Shown here: piece by piece, positions 5,916 through 7,499 of the stretch | Numbering within the stretch: position 1 is the first letter of the stretch | Layout of the letters: each line of letters starts with the position of its first letter | DNA from: Frankiales bacterium | GTDB taxonomy: Bacteria; Actinomycetota; Actinomycetes; Mycobacteriales; Jatrophihabitantaceae | NCBI GenBank assembly: GCA_025963265.1 | Contig: JAOPUY010000378.1 | Location: 1-7,499, forward strand | Length of the DNA: 7,499 bases | Direction: 5' to 3' | The notes under the pieces: model-generated | Database searches by the model: none | What the model was told of the DNA's origin: nothing | What the model saw: only the letters and a program-made list of their open reading frames with translations | Program-made: the position numbers and the translations under genes

Positions 5916-6725
5916 ATGTCCGACAAAACAGTGATTGTGACCGGCGCCAGTCGGGGTATCGGCAAGCAAATCGCCATCGAACTCGGCCGACGGGGCTACA
6001 ACGTGGTCGTCGCGGCCCGGACGGTCACCGCCCACCACCGCCTCGCGGGCAGCATCGGCGAGACGGTCGAGGCCATCACCGCCGCCGGCGGCCAGGCGCT
6101 GGCGGTGCAGACCGACGTGCGGTCGGTGGACAGCGTGGCCGACCTGGTCCGCGCGGCGGTCGAGGCCTTCGGCGGGGTGGACGTGCTGGTGAACAACGCC
6201 GCGGACACCTCCGGCGGCACACCCGGGCTCACCGAGCTGAAGCTCGAGGACTGGTTAGCCCAGCTCGACACGAATTTGCACGGCCCGCTCCGCTTGATGC
6301 AGGCGGTCGTGCCCGAGATGCGCAAGCGCGGCGGCGGCACCATCATCAACCTGACCTCGGGCGCCGGCGACCTGGTCGACACCACCGGCGACGCCGGGGC
6401 GGACGGTGGGTCCGAGCTCGCGGTGCTGGGCGGCGAACGCCTGGCCTACGCGGCCAGCAAAGCGGCGCTGAACCGGCTGGGCAACGCGCTGTCGGCTGAG
6501 CTGGCCGCTGACGGCATCGCCTTGGTGTCGGTCGACCCAGGCTTCACCCGCACCGAGCTGGTCGAGCTGATGGGGGACAAGGGCATCGTCGACGCCGAGC
6601 TGGCCGTCCCGATGAGCACGCCGATGCGGGCCGTGGTCCAGCTGATCACGACTGATGAGGGAATGCGCTTGCGCGGGCAGATCGTGCGGGCCAGCGAGTA
6701 CGTCGAGGCGCTCGGGGTCAGCTAG
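5916..6725 (+). CDS. Short-chain dehydrogenase/reductase (SDR family)
   Basis: The 269-residue protein is a classical SDR that moves hydride between NAD(P) and a hydroxyl or keto substrate. It shows the Rossmann cofactor motif TGASRGIG (9-16), D67 after beta-4, NNAA (93-96), N120, catalytic S148 in NLTSGAG and the YAASK motif with Y178 and K182. R35 after the second beta strand (AART) suggests NADP(H) preference, which is inference. The Ser-Tyr distance is 30 residues against about 13 in most classical SDRs; the extra Gly/Asp-rich segment (about 150-174) would lie near the active-site mouth. The ATG has CGGAAG seven bases upstream. It is divergent from the acyl-CoA synthetase operon and 155 bp before the thiolase-like gene on the same strand. 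A hydroxyacyl-CoA or hydroxysteroid-type substrate would suit the context. Confidence 0.92.
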   Translation: MSDKTVIVTGASRGIGKQIAIELGRRGYNVVVAARTVTAHHRLAGSIGETVEAITAAGGQALAVQTDVRSVDSVADLVRAAVEAFGGVDVLVNNAADTSGGTPGLTELKLEDWLAQLDTNLHGPLRLMQAVVPEMRKRGGGTIINLTSGAGDLVDTTGDAGADGGSELAVLGGERLAYAASKAALNRLGNALSAELAADGIALVSVDPGFTRTELVELMGDKGIVDAELAVPMSTPMRAVVQLITTDEGMRLRGQIVRASEYVEALGVS

Positions 6726-6734
6726 CGCTCCCGC

Positions 6735-6763
6735 GCAGTGGCTCATTCCACACACCCCACTGC
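6735..6763 (+). terminator. Weak stem-loop after the SDR gene
   Basis: GCAGTGG (6735-6741) and CCACTGC (6757-6763) form a perfect 7-bp stem with a 15-base loop, ten bases after the SDR stop. There is no T tract directly behind it; the nearest is TTTT at 6777-6780. It may be a weak or factor-assisted terminator or an RNA-stabilising hairpin, or chance. Confidence 0.25.
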
Positions 6764-6880
6764 CTAGACGACCCCATTTTGACGGTGTATATCTTGTGCG
6801 TGAGACGCGGCCGTCAGGCTGCGGCTGTTCGCTGCGCCGTAGAACGCGCGCAGGCAATCGTCAATCCAGATAGGTGGCAC

Positions 6881-7499
6881 ATGTCGATCAAAGATCAAAC
6901 CGCGGTGGTGGGTGTGGGGAGCACGCCGTTCTACCGGCGTGGCCAGTCGCTGCCGCAGACCAAGATTGAGCTGGCGTGCAAGGCGATCCTCGCCGCGTGC
7001 GACGACGCCGGGCTCTCGGTCAAGGACATCGACGGCTTCGCCTATTACTCCGGCGGCTTCGACACCGCGTTGATCGCTCAGACCCTCGGCATCCCCGAGG
7101 TCAAGTTCACCGCCACCCTGACCGGTGGCGGCGGCGGCGCGGCCGGCAGCGTCGGCCTGGCCGCCGCGGCCATCACGTCGGGCATGGCCGAGGTCGTGGT
7201 CAGCCTGATGACGCTGCAGCAGGTGCCGACCAACCGCTTCGGCGCCGCGTTCGCCACCAAGGGCAAGGGCACCTACAGCGCTCCGACCACGCCGGAGACC
7301 GACTTCGTCGCCCCGGCCGGGCTGTTCGCGCCCGGTCAGATGTTCGCGATGCTGGCCCAGCGCCACATGCACCTGTACGGCACCCGCCGCGAGGCGTTCG
7401 CCGAGATCGCCATCTCGACCCGGGCCAACGCGATCCGCCGCCCCACCTCGCGGTTCAAGGATCCGATCACGCTGGAGGACTACTTCAACGCCCGGATGA
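6881..7499 (+). CDS. Thiolase-like lipid-transfer protein (Ltp/SCP2-thiolase type), N-terminal part
   Basis: The frame opens at ATG 6881 behind AGGTGG (6872-6877) and is still open at the window end, giving 206 residues of an expected 380-400. The start VVGVGSTPFYRR, then ELACKAILAACDDAGLSVKDIDGFAYYSGG, is the thiolase-fold beginning seen in acetyl-CoA acetyltransferase-like lipid-transfer proteins. Where a thiolase carries its nucleophilic Cys, this protein has TLTGGGGGAAGS (80-90), with Gly82-Gly86 and no Cys, so it is not a conventional thiolase. Family relatives such as Ltp2 act as retro-aldolases on steroid side-chain CoA thioesters, together with a DUF35 (OB-fold) partner. A partner gene could lie just past the right edge. 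The final catalytic residues are outside the window, so aldolase activity is a hypothesis; the fold assignment is firm. Confidence 0.85.
   Translation, partial: MSIKDQTAVVGVGSTPFYRRGQSLPQTKIELACKAILAACDDAGLSVKDIDGFAYYSGGFDTALIAQTLGIPEVKFTATLTGGGGGAAGSVGLAAAAITSGMAEVVVSLMTLQQVPTNRFGAAFATKGKGTYSAPTTPETDFVAPAGLFAPGQMFAMLAQRHMHLYGTRREAFAEIAISTRANAIRRPTSRFKDPITLEDYFNARM

Noticed and set aside
6779..6807. Promoter for the thiolase-like gene starting from TTGACG at 6779-6784
   Set aside because: The -35-like sequence is good but no TAnnnT lies 16-19 bases downstream; TATCTT (6790-6795) is too close to pair with it.
6764..7372. Open minus-strand frame of 202 codons opposite the thiolase-like gene
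   Set aside because: The plus strand encodes a clear thiolase-fold protein with a good ribosome binding site; the antisense product is Gly/Arg/Ala-rich without motifs.

Overview
The window is GC-rich, densely coded and uses GTG and TTG starts freely, with strong purine-rich ribosome binding sites. Together with the gene content (TetR regulators beside CoA-thioester enzymes, a DUF2889-like start, an Ltp-type thiolase-like protein) this points to an actinobacterium, probably one with a versatile lipid, steroid or alicyclic-acid catabolism. The species cannot be told from the sequence. No tRNA, rRNA, CRISPR array, insertion sequence or phage gene was seen.

Layout, left to right. (1) 1-119, minus strand: the first 39 codons of a gene resembling DUF2889 proteins, running off the left edge. 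(2) 120-258: divergent intergenic region with a perfect operator-like palindrome (187-199). (3) 259-1565, plus strand: a TetR-family regulator and a complete YfcE-type metallophosphoesterase sharing an ATGA overlap. (4) 1697-2455, plus: a second, unrelated TetR-family regulator. (5) 2456-2599: a thiolase promoter with a second perfect palindrome in the spacer between its -35 and -10 elements. (6) 2600-3775, plus: a thiolase with all catalytic residues. (7) 3804-3842: a perfect 17-bp hairpin, a bidirectional terminator between convergent genes. (8) 5672-3870, minus: a two-gene operon coding for a 99-residue three-cysteine protein of unknown function, then an acyl-CoA synthetase. (9) 5673-5915: divergent control region with a third copy of a TACGGTA element. 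(10) 5916-6725, plus: a short-chain dehydrogenase/reductase. (11) 6881 to the right edge, plus: the first 206 residues of a thiolase-fold, lipid-transfer-type protein with glycines where a thiolase has its nucleophilic cysteine.

How the genes may work together (inference): the synthetase would load a carboxylic acid onto CoA, the SDR would oxidise or reduce a hydroxyl/keto group, the thiolase would release acetyl- or propionyl-CoA, and the Cys-less thiolase-like protein could perform a retro-aldol cleavage as Ltp2-type steroid side-chain aldolases do. The two TetR proteins are the obvious candidates for sensing a CoA-ester intermediate. The recurring TACGGTA core in three separate promoter regions suggests one shared local regulon. 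The substrate is not revealed by the sequence.
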